NCBI GenBank assembly: GCA_963775875.1
Contig: CAVZKP010000015.1
Location: 124,001-188,000, forward strand
DNA: 64,000 nt
Direction of reading: 5' to 3'
Source of the DNA: AP-15 sp963775875
Lineage (GTDB): Bacteria > Pseudomonadota > Alphaproteobacteria > ATCC43930 > CGMCC-115725
Below the pieces are notes generated by a model that saw only the letters and a list, made by a program, of their open reading frames with translations, searched no databases and was not told where the DNA came from. Of this stretch, positions 28,521 to 38,485 are shown one piece after another. Each line of letters opens with the position of its first letter. Position 1 is the stretch's first letter. The translations under genes and the position numbers were made by a program.

Positions 28521-29662
28521 GCGGCAGGCCTTTCGAGCCGCGCGGGCCGCGGCGGCGCAGCGTTCTCGCCGGCGCCGTGGCGGCGCTGGGGGCGGGGATC
28601 GGCGCCGCGCTCCCGCCGCTCGCCAACGCAGCGCAGACCGCGGCGCTGCGCCAGCTCGCGGCCGAGAAGGGGCTCTTCTACGGCACCACGATCTCGGCCA
28701 AGCAGATCACCCATGACCCGGCCTTCACCGCCCTGGTGCTGCAGCAGGCCAGTCTCGTCGTGCCCGAGAACGACATGAAATGGCGGGACATCAACGGTGG
28801 TGCGCCGGGAGAGGACGATTATACCCGGGCAGACACCGTCGCCGGATTCGCTGTCGAGAGCGGCATGGCGCTGCGCGGCCACAACTGCTTGTGGTATCTC
28901 CGCACGCCATGGTGGTTTTTCAAGCTCCCCGACCAACATGCCAAAGAGCGCGCGCTTGTCGAGCACATCCGCACTCTTGTTGGTCGCTATCGCGGCATTG
29001 TCCACAGCTGGGATGTCGTCAACGAGCCGCTCGCGCCAAACGACGGAAATTCCGACTGGCTGCGTGAGGCTCTCGGTCCTGGTTACATCGATCTTGCCTA
29101 TCGCGTTGCCCGTGCAACCGACCCTGGGGCTCGCCTGGTCGTGAACGAGCACGACATCGAACTGGATGCTCCGGAGCACGAAAGCCGGCGCGCGGCTTTG
29201 CTCGACCTGCTGCGGCGGATGCAGAAGGCGGGGACGCCGGTCGACGCGGTCGGCATCCAGGCGCATCTCGATGCGGTCGGCGGCCCGCCGTTTTCGCCGG
29301 CGGTGCTGCGCCGGTTTCTCGCCGACATCGCCGGCCTCGGCCTAACCATCCAGATCACCGAACTCGACGTTACCGACGAGCACGCGCCGGCCGACATCGC
29401 GATTCGCGATAGGCTGGTTGCCGACACCTACCGGCGGTTTCTCGACGCCGCGCTCGACGAGCCGGCGGTCAAGATGGTGGTGACCTGGGGCCTGTCCGAC
29501 CGGCACAGCTGGATCGTCCGGCGCGAGACCAATCAGGTGAAATGGCGCAAGGACGGGCTGCCTTCCCGGCCGCTGCCGTTCGACGCCGATCTGCGGCCGA
29601 CACCGGCATACACGGCGATCGCCGAGGCCTTCGCCCACGCCCCCTGGCGCCGCCCCGGCTAG
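28517..29662 (+). CDS. GH10 endo-1,4-beta-xylanase, probable Tat export
   Basis: A 381-residue glycoside hydrolase family 10 protein. The N-terminus has PRRRSVLAGAVAALGAGIGA, a twin-arginine-type signal. GH10 landmarks: GTTIS near 56, VVPENDMKW, LRGHNCLWY, the acid/base Glu170 in SWDVVNEPL, and the nucleophile Glu282 in IQITELDV. TWGLSDRHSW follows near the C-terminus. It cleaves xylan internally in the periplasm or outside the cell. It is coupled to the TPR gene and converges with a TonB-dependent receptor gene 10 bp away, hinting at a small polysaccharide-use module. Confidence 0.92.
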   Translation: MSGRPFEPRGPRRRSVLAGAVAALGAGIGAALPPLANAAQTAALRQLAAEKGLFYGTTISAKQITHDPAFTALVLQQASLVVPENDMKWRDINGGAPGEDDYTRADTVAGFAVESGMALRGHNCLWYLRTPWWFFKLPDQHAKERALVEHIRTLVGRYRGIVHSWDVVNEPLAPNDGNSDWLREALGPGYIDLAYRVARATDPGARLVVNEHDIELDAPEHESRRAALLDLLRRMQKAGTPVDAVGIQAHLDAVGGPPFSPAVLRRFLADIAGLGLTIQITELDVTDEHAPADIAIRDRLVADTYRRFLDAALDEPAVKMVVTWGLSDRHSWIVRRETNQVKWRKDGLPSRPLPFDADLRPTPAYTAIAEAFAHAPWRRPG

Positions 29663-29671
29663 CGACCGCGC

Positions 29672-32056
29672 TCAGAATGTTGCGCGGACGCCGACGGTGA
29701 CGGCGATCGGCGCAGCCGGGCTGTAGCTGCGCGGGTCGGCGGCGCCGGGCGCCTGGACGATCGGCACCGACGAGGTCGGCGAAAAAGTGCCGAAGGTGTA
29801 ATATGTCGCGTTAAAGGCGTTCTCGACCAGTCCGAACAGCTGCAGGTTCTTGGTGACCTGATAGCTCGTATGCAGGTTCAGCACAAAATAGGGCGGCGTC
29901 TTTGGCGTCAGATTGGCCTCGTCGCCGAATAGGAACTGCCCGGCCGCGGCGATGCCGGTGCCGCCGACGGTCCAGGCCTCGGTCACCTTATAGTCGACGC
30001 CGAGCTTGAACTGGTTTGCCGGGATGCCGGGCAAATGATCGCCGGGCTGGATCTGGATATTGCCGTTGGCGTCGGCGCCGGGGTTGTTCTCGCTCGATTC
30101 GGTAAAGCCGCTTTGAAAAGTGGCGTCGATGTAGGAATAGGCGATCCAGGCGAGCAGGCGGTCGGTCTTGAGCTTGAAATCGAGATCGACGCCCTGCCGC
30201 AGCGTGCTGCCGACATTCTGAAAGAAGGCCCGGCCCTGGATCGGGCTGTTGACGAACAGGATGTCGTTGTCGAGTGCCGAGTGGTAGTAGGCGAGGTCGG
30301 AAGATGCGGTCGCACCGGCGAAAGGTTGGAACTCGCCGCGCAGCCCGGCCTCGATCGTGTGCGAAACGACCTGCTGCAAATTGGGGTCGCCGACAAAGAA
30401 ATTGGCCAGGCTGCACGGGCTGGCGGCGCTGGCGCAGCTCAGCTCCGCCGGGGTCGGCGCCCGGTTGGCGTCGGCATAGCTGGCGTAGACGTTCAGCCCT
30501 GGAAGGATCTTGTAGGTCAGGCCGCCGGACGGGTTGAATCGGCTGTAGCTGTGATTCCCGGTCAAGCCGCCGCCGAGCTGATCGGCGAGGTCGATCTGCG
30601 CGAAGTTGAAGCGGCCCGCCACATTGCCCGACAGCTGCGGGGTGAAGTCGACGGTGTCGGTGAAGAAGGCGCCGTAATAGGCGTTGGCGACGGCCACCCG
30701 AACCGGCGCGATCGATCCGTCGGCCTGATCGAGGGTGATGCCGGGACCGGCGAACACCCGATCCTCCAGCGACAGCCCGCCGATCTGGGTGCTGGCGCCG
30801 AACAAGGTCTGGGCGCCGTCAAAGCTGAAACCGGCGACGAGCTGGTTATGATGCCCGAGCAACTCCTGATGATTAGTCGCCTGCAGCGAGGCGCCATAGC
30901 CGTTGGTGTTGGTCGATTGCTGATCCAGTTCGGAATAGGGGCCGCCATTCAGAAAGTCCGGGATCGGGTTGCCGTCGCGGTCGGTGGCGAACAGGCCGGG
31001 CATCTCGCACAGAAAGCCAGAGCCGTCGTCACAAGGCGCGACATTCGGAACATTGCCGTTATAGACTTTTTGCAATAAATAATCGTAGTATAGGTTAGCC
31101 TGTACTGAGGTGCGGTCTGACACGTCATAGGCGCCCGATACATTGAGTTGCGTATATTTATTGGTGATCAGGTTCGGGGCGGTGAACTGCGCCGCTGGGT
31201 CGACCGCCAGCAGCTGGACCGGCGAGGTCCCCGGCCCGTTGAGCCGGGTCTGGGCCGCGGTCAGGTTGACATGCACCTCGCCGCGCTCGCCCTGCCAGCC
31301 GAGATCGCCGTAAAAATTGCCGAGGTCGGAGGATTGCAGGTCGCGCCAGCCGCCCTCGTGCAACCCGCTTGCCGCGACATAGGTGGCGACGTTGCCGCGT
31401 TGCACGCCATATTGCAATTCCCCCTGGTATTTCGCGAACGAGCCGCCGAGCAGGTCGAGTTCGGTGCCGTGATAGCTAAAGCCGTTCTTCATTTGCACCG
31501 ACAGCGCGCCGCCCAGCGCGTTGAGCCCGAAGACCGGGTTCGAGCCGACCAGATTCATGCGCTCGATGGCAAGGCTGGGGATCAGATCCCAATTGACCGT
31601 GTCGCCAAAGGCCTGGTTGAAGCGCGCCCCGTTCACATAGACCGCGAGCCCCTGCGGGTTGCCCGGCAATGGCGAGGCCTCGAAGCCGTGATAGAACAGG
31701 CTCGGCTGCAACGGGTTGCCGGCGGCGGCATCGAGCGTGACGCCGGGAACCGTCTCGTTCAACGCCCGCAGCGCGTCGGCATTGCCGTCGCGGGTGATGT
31801 CCCGATTGGTCAGCACCTGCGTCTGCGCCGGCACCTTGTTGCGATCGACCCCCGAGCCCAACAGCGGCGTCGCCGCGATCACCTCGACCGGTGGCAGAAC
31901 CACCGTCGTCTCCGGCGCCGCAGCGGCGCCGGTTGCGGAAGAATTGGTCTGGGCCAGCGCGATCGGCGGCCACAGCACCGCCTGAGACGCCAATCCCGCG
32001 ATGCAGCGCAGGGCGATAATCCATAGCCGGTGGGGCGGCCGGGTCGGGCGCAGCAT
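29672..32056 (-). CDS. TonB-dependent outer-membrane receptor
   Basis: A 794-residue receptor. ATG 32056 gives a good signal peptide (MLRPTRPPHRLW, then a hydrophobic stretch to PIALAQ); ATG 32101 is an alternative and neither has a strong ribosome site. The plug domain (PPVEVIAATPLLG, DADALRALNETVPGV-like, GLAVYVNGARFNQAFGDTVN, ERMNLVGSNPVFGLNALGG) is followed by a barrel ending in AVTVGVRATF with terminal Phe. The plug sequence is of the siderophore/vitamin or carbohydrate type. The substrate is not decided by sequence; xylo-oligosaccharide is a guess from the neighbouring xylanase. Confidence 0.9.
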   Translation of the reverse strand: MLRPTRPPHRLWIIALRCIAGLASQAVLWPPIALAQTNSSATGAAAAPETTVVLPPVEVIAATPLLGSGVDRNKVPAQTQVLTNRDITRDGNADALRALNETVPGVTLDAAAGNPLQPSLFYHGFEASPLPGNPQGLAVYVNGARFNQAFGDTVNWDLIPSLAIERMNLVGSNPVFGLNALGGALSVQMKNGFSYHGTELDLLGGSFAKYQGELQYGVQRGNVATYVAASGLHEGGWRDLQSSDLGNFYGDLGWQGERGEVHVNLTAAQTRLNGPGTSPVQLLAVDPAAQFTAPNLITNKYTQLNVSGAYDVSDRTSVQANLYYDYLLQKVYNGNVPNVAPCDDGSGFLCEMPGLFATDRDGNPIPDFLNGGPYSELDQQSTNTNGYGASLQATNHQELLGHHNQLVAGFSFDGAQTLFGASTQIGGLSLEDRVFAGPGITLDQADGSIAPVRVAVANAYYGAFFTDTVDFTPQLSGNVAGRFNFAQIDLADQLGGGLTGNHSYSRFNPSGGLTYKILPGLNVYASYADANRAPTPAELSCASAASPCSLANFFVGDPNLQQVVSHTIEAGLRGEFQPFAGATASSDLAYYHSALDNDILFVNSPIQGRAFFQNVGSTLRQGVDLDFKLKTDRLLAWIAYSYIDATFQSGFTESSENNPGADANGNIQIQPGDHLPGIPANQFKLGVDYKVTEAWTVGGTGIAAAGQFLFGDEANLTPKTPPYFVLNLHTSYQVTKNLQLFGLVENAFNATYYTFGTFSPTSSVPIVQAPGAADPRSYSPAAPIAVTVGVRATF

Positions 32057-32298
32057 CGGGTTGGCCAAATCGACCGGGCCGAGCGCGCCGCTGACCTCCA
32101 TTGCGCAAAAGATGCGTCGGAGAAACCGCCATCCGGCAAGACACCCTTCGTCTTCGAAGTTGCGGCAGGCCCGGAGATTGACGCCCACCCCGCGCCGCGT
32201 TCTTCTATTCGCTCGCGGCGATCGGCTACGCCCGGCAGGGCAGGCTGGTTCGCCGCGCATCCCGTCGGACGATTCGATATGGACCAGCGAGGGGGGAA

Positions 32299-32940
32299 AT
32301 GAAGCTCTACGGTTTTTTTCGCTCATCGGCGGCGTTTCGCGTCCGCATCGCCCTCAACCTGAAGGGCCTCCCCTACGAGACGGTCCCGATTCATCTGCGG
32401 CGCAACGACCAGGCCAGTCCCGATTACCGCGCGGTCAACCCGCAGGGCCTGGTCCCGGCGCTCGATGATGGCGACATGATCTTGATCCAGTCGCTGGCGA
32501 TCATCGAATATCTCGACGAGACCCATCCCGACCCGCCCTTGCTGCCGCCGACCCCGGCCGAGCGGGCGCGGGTGCGCGGACTGGCCGATATTGTCGCCTG
32601 CGACATCCATCCGATCAACAATCTGCGGGTGCTGCGCTACCTGACGCATGATCTCGGCCGCGAACCGGATGATATCGCGACCTGGTACAACCACTGGATC
32701 GATGCCGGCTTTCAGGCCTTGGAAGCGCTGCTCGCCCACGATCGCCGCACCGGCATGTTCTGCCACGGCGACCAACCCGGTCTCGCCGACATCGCCCTTG
32801 TCCCCCAGATCGTCAATGCCGAACGCTACCGGCTCGACATGGCGCCCTATCCGACGATCGCCCGGATTTTCGAGAGCTGCATGAAGCTCGCGCCGTTCCA
32901 GGCGGCGCATCCCGATCGCCAGCCCGACGCCGAACGCTAA
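32299..32940 (+). CDS. maiA: Maleylacetoacetate isomerase (zeta-class glutathione transferase)
   Basis: A 213-residue GST-fold enzyme. The N-terminal motif FFRSSAAFRVRIALNLKG contains the SSxxxRVRIAL signature of zeta-class enzymes, and NPQGLVPAL and QSLAIIEYL form the glutathione site. It isomerises maleylacetoacetate to fumarylacetoacetate in tyrosine/homogentisate breakdown, using glutathione. GGGGGG precedes the ATG. No other homogentisate genes are nearby. Confidence 0.9.
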   Translation: MKLYGFFRSSAAFRVRIALNLKGLPYETVPIHLRRNDQASPDYRAVNPQGLVPALDDGDMILIQSLAIIEYLDETHPDPPLLPPTPAERARVRGLADIVACDIHPINNLRVLRYLTHDLGREPDDIATWYNHWIDAGFQALEALLAHDRRTGMFCHGDQPGLADIALVPQIVNAERYRLDMAPYPTIARIFESCMKLAPFQAAHPDRQPDAER

Positions 32941-32979
32941 AGGGCTGGAGGCGCCGAGGCTGGGAGCCCCGGCGGGCCG

Positions 32980-33729
32980 CTAGCGCTTGCGCGCGTCGGC
33001 CACCATGGTCTTCAGCGCGCCGATATCGACCGCACCGGGGACGACCTGGTCGCCGACGATAAAGGCCGGGGTGCCGTGGATGTTGAGCGCATCGGCGAGC
33101 GCCAGATTGGCCTGCAGCTGCTGTGCGATCTCGGGCGCCGCCATGTCGCGCTTGAGCCGGCCGATATCGAGCCCGACCGAGGCGGCCACCTGATAGATCG
33201 TGTCGTCGGTGATCTGGCCGCGCTCCGCCATCATCGCCGCGTGAAAGGCGTCGTATTTGCCCTGGCGCTGCGCGGCGAGCGCGGCGCGCGCGGCGGTGAC
33301 CGAGGCCGGCCCGAGAATCGGGAACTCCTTATAGACCAGACGCAGCTTCGGGTCCTGCTTTGCCAGCGATTCCAGCGAGGGCTGCACCTGCTTGCAGTAG
33401 GGGCAGCGGTAATCGAAGAATTCGACGATCGAGACATCGCCCTGCGGATTGCCCCCGACCGGCGTCGCCGGGTCCTCGAAGATGTCGCTCCGGCGCTGCA
33501 CCACCATTTGCGACGCCTTCGCGTCGCTGTCGCGGTCGAGCTTGGCTTGGGCCGAGCGCAGCGCGGCGATCACCACGTCGGGGTGGTTCATCAGATAGTC
33601 GTGGATGATCGCCTCGATATTCTGGCGTTGCATCGGCGTCGGCGCCGCCGCCCGGCTCGAGCCGATCGGCAGGGCCGCGAGCAACACACAGGCGAGCGCC
33701 AGGACCACGGATCGTGCGCGAACCAGCAT
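32980..33729 (-). CDS. DsbA-family thiol:disulfide oxidoreductase (Com1-like)
   Basis: A 249-residue periplasmic thioredoxin-fold protein. ATG 33729 has AGGAG nine bases upstream; ATG 33735 is also possible. Signal peptide: residues 1-28 (VVLALACVLLAALPIGSSRA). Then comes an N-terminal DsbA-type helical extension (IEAIIHDYLMNHPDVV). The active site is CPYC at about 109-112 in VEFFDYRCPYC, with cis-Pro in GTPAFIVG. It catalyses disulfide formation or isomerisation. It directly follows the M48 protease gene, 53 bp between. Confidence 0.9.
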   Translation of the reverse strand: MLVRARSVVLALACVLLAALPIGSSRAAAPTPMQRQNIEAIIHDYLMNHPDVVIAALRSAQAKLDRDSDAKASQMVVQRRSDIFEDPATPVGGNPQGDVSIVEFFDYRCPYCKQVQPSLESLAKQDPKLRLVYKEFPILGPASVTAARAALAAQRQGKYDAFHAAMMAERGQITDDTIYQVAASVGLDIGRLKRDMAAPEIAQQLQANLALADALNIHGTPAFIVGDQVVPGAVDIGALKTMVADARKR

Positions 33730-33782
33730 CAACATCAGCTCCTTCAATCCGGGCCCGGCGGGACGCTGGGCTCGGTTCAATC

Positions 33783-35138
33783 CTAATCGTCGAGATCCTT
33801 GGCCTGGCTGCGGATCTCCTGTGCGCGGGCATGGGCGGCGCTGCCTTTGGGCAGCAGATGCTCGGCCCGGCCGGCCTCCCCGACCGCATCTTTCTTATTG
33901 TCGGCGGCGAGCCCTTCCTCGGCCAGCGACAGCGCCGCCATGCCGATCTGATTGTCGCGCCCATAGGCCGTCGCCAGCAGGTGCCAGGCGTCGACATCCT
34001 TGTCCTCGCTGCGCAGCGCATCGCTCAGATAGGCGATCGCCAGCTTGTTCTGCGCCGGATCGTGATTTTCGACATAGACCTGGGCAAGTTCGATCCGCAG
34101 CAGCGGTGCGTCGGGATCGAGGCGGACCGCCTCCTGATAGGGGCCGACCGCATCGGCGATATGCCCGTTCTCGAACAGCATCTGCCCTTTCAGCTCGCGG
34201 AAATAGGGGTCTTGCGGATAATCGCGGATCAGCGCGTCGATCTGCGGCAGCGCCTTGTCGAGATCGGGTATCCGGTAATTGGCGATCGCCCGGGCGTAGC
34301 GCGCCAGAACCGACCGGTCCTCTGCCGGATATTTCGCCAGGGTCGTCGAGGGCGGCTCGGTGAACGCGGCGAGCTTGACCTTGATGCGGTCGAGCAACGC
34401 GATATTGGCCGGCGTGTCCGGGACATTCGACCAAGGCGAGCGCTCGACATGGTCGCGAACATAGTCGATCCGCTCCTGGGTCAGCGGGTGGTCGGTCAGA
34501 TAGGGGTCCTCTTTGGTCCCGGTCAGCATTTCCTCGCTTTGCAGCACCTCGAAAAACTGCAGCAGCCCGCGCGCCGATTGATGGGTTGCATCGAGAAAAT
34601 TCATCGCCGCGTGATCGGCGGTGGCTTCCTGGGTCACCGAGAACTGCAGAAAGGCGCGCTGCCCGACACCGGCCGCGCCGAGCAGCGCGGCGCCGCCATC
34701 GCTGCCCCGCGACGCCACCGTCGCGGCCACCCCGGCCACCATCGCCAGGATCTCTTCGATGCTGGCGTCGCGCATCGCGTCGGCGCCCTTGTACAGATGC
34801 CCGCCGGCAATGTGTCCGGTCTCGTGCGCCAGCACGCCGATCAGCTGGTTCGGCGTCTTGGCGCGCAGCACCAGGCCGGAATTGACAAAGATGTTCTGAC
34901 CGCCGGCGACAAACGAGTTGATGCTGTCATCCGCCACCAGATAGACGTGGACGGCGTCAGGGTCGAGCCCGGCCGCCTTCCAGATCGGCGTCATCATCGT
35001 GCGGATGTCGCCTTCGATCTCGGTGTCGCGCAACAGGCTGGCGCTGCCGCCGGCTTCATGCGCGAACGCGACCCGGCCCAAGGCAAATGCCGCGGCGACC
35101 AGGACGGCGGTGGTTCGGACAAAACCGCGAAAAGCCAT
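33783..35138 (-). CDS. M48-family periplasmic metalloprotease with TPR tail (BepA-like)
   Basis: A 451-residue protein from ATG 35138 (MAFRGFVRTTAVLVAAAFAL, a signal peptide). The protease domain has HETGH at ~105-109 and the third zinc ligand in TQEATADHAAM (Glu ~171). A C-terminal TPR region covers ~280-445 (ANYRIPDLDKALPQIDALI, LLRIELAQVYVENH). BepA/YfgC proteins take part in outer-membrane protein assembly and quality control. Fits the alphaproteobacterial order protease, DsbA, rne. Confidence 0.9.
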   Translation of the reverse strand: MAFRGFVRTTAVLVAAAFALGRVAFAHEAGGSASLLRDTEIEGDIRTMMTPIWKAAGLDPDAVHVYLVADDSINSFVAGGQNIFVNSGLVLRAKTPNQLIGVLAHETGHIAGGHLYKGADAMRDASIEEILAMVAGVAATVASRGSDGGAALLGAAGVGQRAFLQFSVTQEATADHAAMNFLDATHQSARGLLQFFEVLQSEEMLTGTKEDPYLTDHPLTQERIDYVRDHVERSPWSNVPDTPANIALLDRIKVKLAAFTEPPSTTLAKYPAEDRSVLARYARAIANYRIPDLDKALPQIDALIRDYPQDPYFRELKGQMLFENGHIADAVGPYQEAVRLDPDAPLLRIELAQVYVENHDPAQNKLAIAYLSDALRSEDKDVDAWHLLATAYGRDNQIGMAALSLAEEGLAADNKKDAVGEAGRAEHLLPKGSAAHARAQEIRSQAKDLDD

Positions 35139-35286
35139 TGGCGCCGCTTTCAACAGCACGATCAGCCGGATGCCGGCCAGGCCCGCGGAGGCGGATCCCG
35201 GCGGCCCGCTCGACGCGATTAGAATAGAATTGCGACCAAGCCGCGGCAAGCCGCGGCGGCCAGCCGTCTCCCGCCGCCAGGGCGGT

Positions 35287-38200
35287 TCACGACTGGATCA
35301 GCCGCTGCCACCAGCCCTTGCGCGGGTTTGCCGGCTTTTCCGTCACCGCCTGGACCATCTCGGCCGCCGGACACTCGGCCGCCTCGGCCGCGTCAGCCGC
35401 CTGGACCGCCTCGGGCCGGAGCATTGCCGGCGGTTCGGGCTCCGGCGCCGCGGCAAAGCTCTCCTCGCCCGCCGTCAGAAGCGGCGCGCCTGGTTCAGGC
35501 TCGCTGTCTTGCGCCGCGGCCGCAAGCGGGAGCACGGCAATCTCGCCCGGCTGATGCGGATCGGCCGCGGCGGCGTTGCCGGTCGCCTGATCGAGGATCA
35601 CGATCGGTTCCGGCCGCTGCGTCGCCGCGCCGGCCGCCCCGTTCCAGCCGGGCGCCGCGGCATCGGCCGGTTCGCCAGCGAGCGCCGGCAGGCTCGCGGT
35701 CTCGATCTCGGTGGCCGCCGCTAGCCCCAGCATTTCGGCAGGCTTTCGCGGGCATTTCGGCGGGCGTTTCGCCGGGCATTTCAGCCGGCGTTTCGGCCGG
35801 CATCGCGGCGAGGATCTCCACCGCCCACGGCGCCGCCGTTTCGACCGCCGCCAGGCCGCCCTCGGCGAACTCGAACCCGTCATGCCGGGTGTCGCCATCA
35901 TCATCCGCGGTCGGCACCAGTTCGACCGTCACCGCGGCCGGATGCGCACCGCCGAGACCGGCATCGAAACCGGTATCGAGACCGGGTTCCGGGCCGTCCT
36001 CGCGCCGCCCGCGCCGTCTGCCGCCGCGCCGCCCGCGGCGCCGGCGCTGCTTGTCGCCGTCCGCGTCGTCCTCGCCGGTCTGCTCCTCGCCGGCCTCGCG
36101 ACCGGCCGCGGCGACCGGCTCGCCGGCTTCGTCTTCGGCGGCACCGGGTGCGGGCGGGGCCGCAGCGGCGCCGCGGGGGAGGGGTTCGTCCTCGTGCCGG
36201 CGGCGGCGGCGGCGGCGGCGGCGAGCGCGGCCGCGCTCCTCCTCGGCCTCGGCGCCATTGCGGTTCGCCTCGGCGCCGTTTCGGTTCGCCTCGCCATCGA
36301 CCGCTTCGTCGGCTTCGTCGACGTCCTCCTCCGGCTCTTCCTCGTCGATCTCGATCGCCTGGGTCAGCGGCGCCGGCGCAACCGCCACCGCCTCGCCGGG
36401 TCCGTAGGCGCGCAGCCTTTCGAGACGGAACGCCGGCGGGATCAGCGTATCGTCCTGCGCCATCAGCACATGGATGCCGTAGCGCGATTCGAGCTGCGCC
36501 AGCGAATCGCGTTTATGGTTGAGGATGTAGAGCGCGACCATGGTCGGCACATAGACGCAAACCTCGGCCGAGCGGCGCCGGATCCCTTCCTCCTCGATCG
36601 AACGCAGCACATAGAGGGCGGTCGATTCGGTCGAGCGGATAAAGCCGGAGCCGCCGCAATGCGGGCAGGGCTGGGTCGAGGCCTCGACCAGCGACGGCCG
36701 CAGCCGCTGGCGCGACATCTCCAGCAGCCCGAACGGGCTGATGCGGCCGACCTGGATGCGGGCCCGGTCGTTCTTCAGCGCGTCCTTGAGCCGCCGCTCG
36801 ACCGCCCCGTTGTTGCGATGCTCCTCCATGTCGATGAAGTCGATCACGATCAGCCCGGCGAGGTCGCGCAGCCGTAGCTGGCGCGCGATCTCTTCGGCCG
36901 CTTCGAGATTGGTGCGCAGCGCGGTTTCTTCGATGTTGCGCTCGCGCGTCGATCGCCCGGAATTGACGTCGATCGCGACCAGCGCCTCGGTCTGGTTGAT
37001 CACCACATAGCCGCCCGAGCGCAGCTGGACGATCGGCGAGTGGATCGCGTCGATCTGGCTCTCGACCTGGAAGCGGTGCAACAGCCCGATTTGCGGGTCG
37101 CGATAGGGCTGGACCCGCTTGGCGTGGCTCGGCATCAGCATCTTCATAAACGCTTTTGCCGTGCGATAGCCTTCTTCGCCTTCGACCAGCACCTCCTCGA
37201 GGTCCCGGGTATAGAGATCGCGAATCGATCGCTTGATCAGATTGCCTTCCTCGTAGATCAAGGCCGGCGCGGTCGAGCGCAATGTCAACTCGCGGATCTC
37301 GTTCCACAGCCGCAACAGGTATTCGTAGTCGCGCTTGATCTCGGCCTTCGAGCGCTCGGCCCCGGCGGTGCGCACGATCACCCCCATGCCCTCGGGGATG
37401 TCGAGCTGCTCGAGGATGTCCTTCAGCCGGCGGCGGTCGCTGATGCTGGTGATCTTGCGCGAAACCCCGCCGCCGCGCGCCGTGTTCGGCATCAGCACGC
37501 AATAGCGGCCGGCGAGCGAGAGATAGGTGGTCAGCGCCGCACCCTTGTTGCCGCGCTCCTCCTTGGTCACTTGCACCAGCATGATCTGCCGGCGCTTGAT
37601 CACCTCCTGGATCTTGTAGTGACGCGGCGCGCGCGAGCGCTGCCGCTCGGCTTCCTCGAACTCGTCGCCGCCGAGCGTTTCGATGATCTCGGCGTCGCCG
37701 GCCTCGCCCTCGCCGGGTTCGCGCGCCTCGGTCGCGACCGCGCTCTCTTCGGCCGCGGGCAGGGTCTCCGCCGGCCCGGCGATCGCCTCGTCGAAGGCGG
37801 CGGCCGCCGCCATCCTCATGGTCGGCGAACGGTCGACGTCGATTTCGCCATCCTGCCGCAACAACGCCGCCGGCGCCGACGCCGGCTCGGCAGAATCCGC
37901 AGCCGGCTCCCAGCCTTCATCCGGCCCGCGCCCTTCATCCGGCTCATGGCCTTCATCCGGCTCGCGGCCTTCATCCGGCGCGCGGGGCTCGGCCGGCGCC
38001 TCGGCCTCGTCGACCAGGCTGGCCGGCGCCGCCGCCCCGCTGATCCATGCCGGCTCGGCAAACGCTTCGGTGCCGATGGGTTCGTCATCGCCGTCCGAGC
38101 CCGCCGCGGCGACCGCGACCGGCTCCGGAAGCGCGGTCTCGAGCGGTACCCCGGCATCGTCGGCAGCGTCGCCGGCGCCGTCCGGGCCGTCGCTATCCGG

Positions 38201-38485
38201 GCGCGCCGGCATGCCGCCGGTGGCCGCCCGATCGCCGACCGGGATCCTGAAGTAATCGGGGTGGATCTCGCTAAAGGCGAGAAAGCCGTGGCGATTCCCG
38301 CCGTATTCGACAAAGGCCGCTTGCAGCGACGGCTCGACGCGCGTCACCTTGGCCAGATAGATGTTGCCTTTTACCTGCTGCTTTGTCGACGATTCGAAAT
38401 CGAACTCTTCGAGACGATTGCCGTTGAGCACCACCACCCGGGTCTCTTCCGGATGTGTGGCATCGATGAGCATGCGCTTTGCCAT
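35287..38485 (-). CDS. rne: Ribonuclease E/G family endoribonuclease, apparent frameshift near 35743
   Basis: About 1065 residues. Start MAKRMLIDATHPEETRVVVL. The S1 domain is split by a long acidic insert (residues ~95-300) holding an 18-bp tandem repeat, then resumes at QIMLVQVTKEERGNKGAALT. The catalytic DNase-I-like region has VAIDVNSGR and VIDFIDMEEHRNN (Mg2+ ligands), and a zinc link CPHCGGSG. The C-terminal half is a disordered Arg-, then Ala/Glu/Pro-rich degradosome scaffold. Frame shift inside a 12-bp repeat near 35743 restores the typical terminal KGWWQRLIQS. It cuts AU-rich single-stranded RNA and organises mRNA decay. Confidence 0.93.
35731..35803. repeat. Degenerate 12-bp repeats in the 3' part of rne
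   Basis: Alternating GGCATTTC / GGCGTTTC units encode AEMP/AETP tetrapeptides. The apparent frameshift in rne lies in one of the end units (an extra base near 35743), where alignment or polymerase slippage is easy. Confidence 0.7.
37914..37985. repeat. Four 18-bp tandem repeats in the RNase E S1-domain insert
   Basis: Four consecutive units beginning CCTTCATCCGG at 37914, 37932, 37950 and 37968. On the coding strand they encode PDEG-containing hexapeptides (EPDEGR, EPDEGH and variants). Length variation between strains is likely. Confidence 0.9.
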
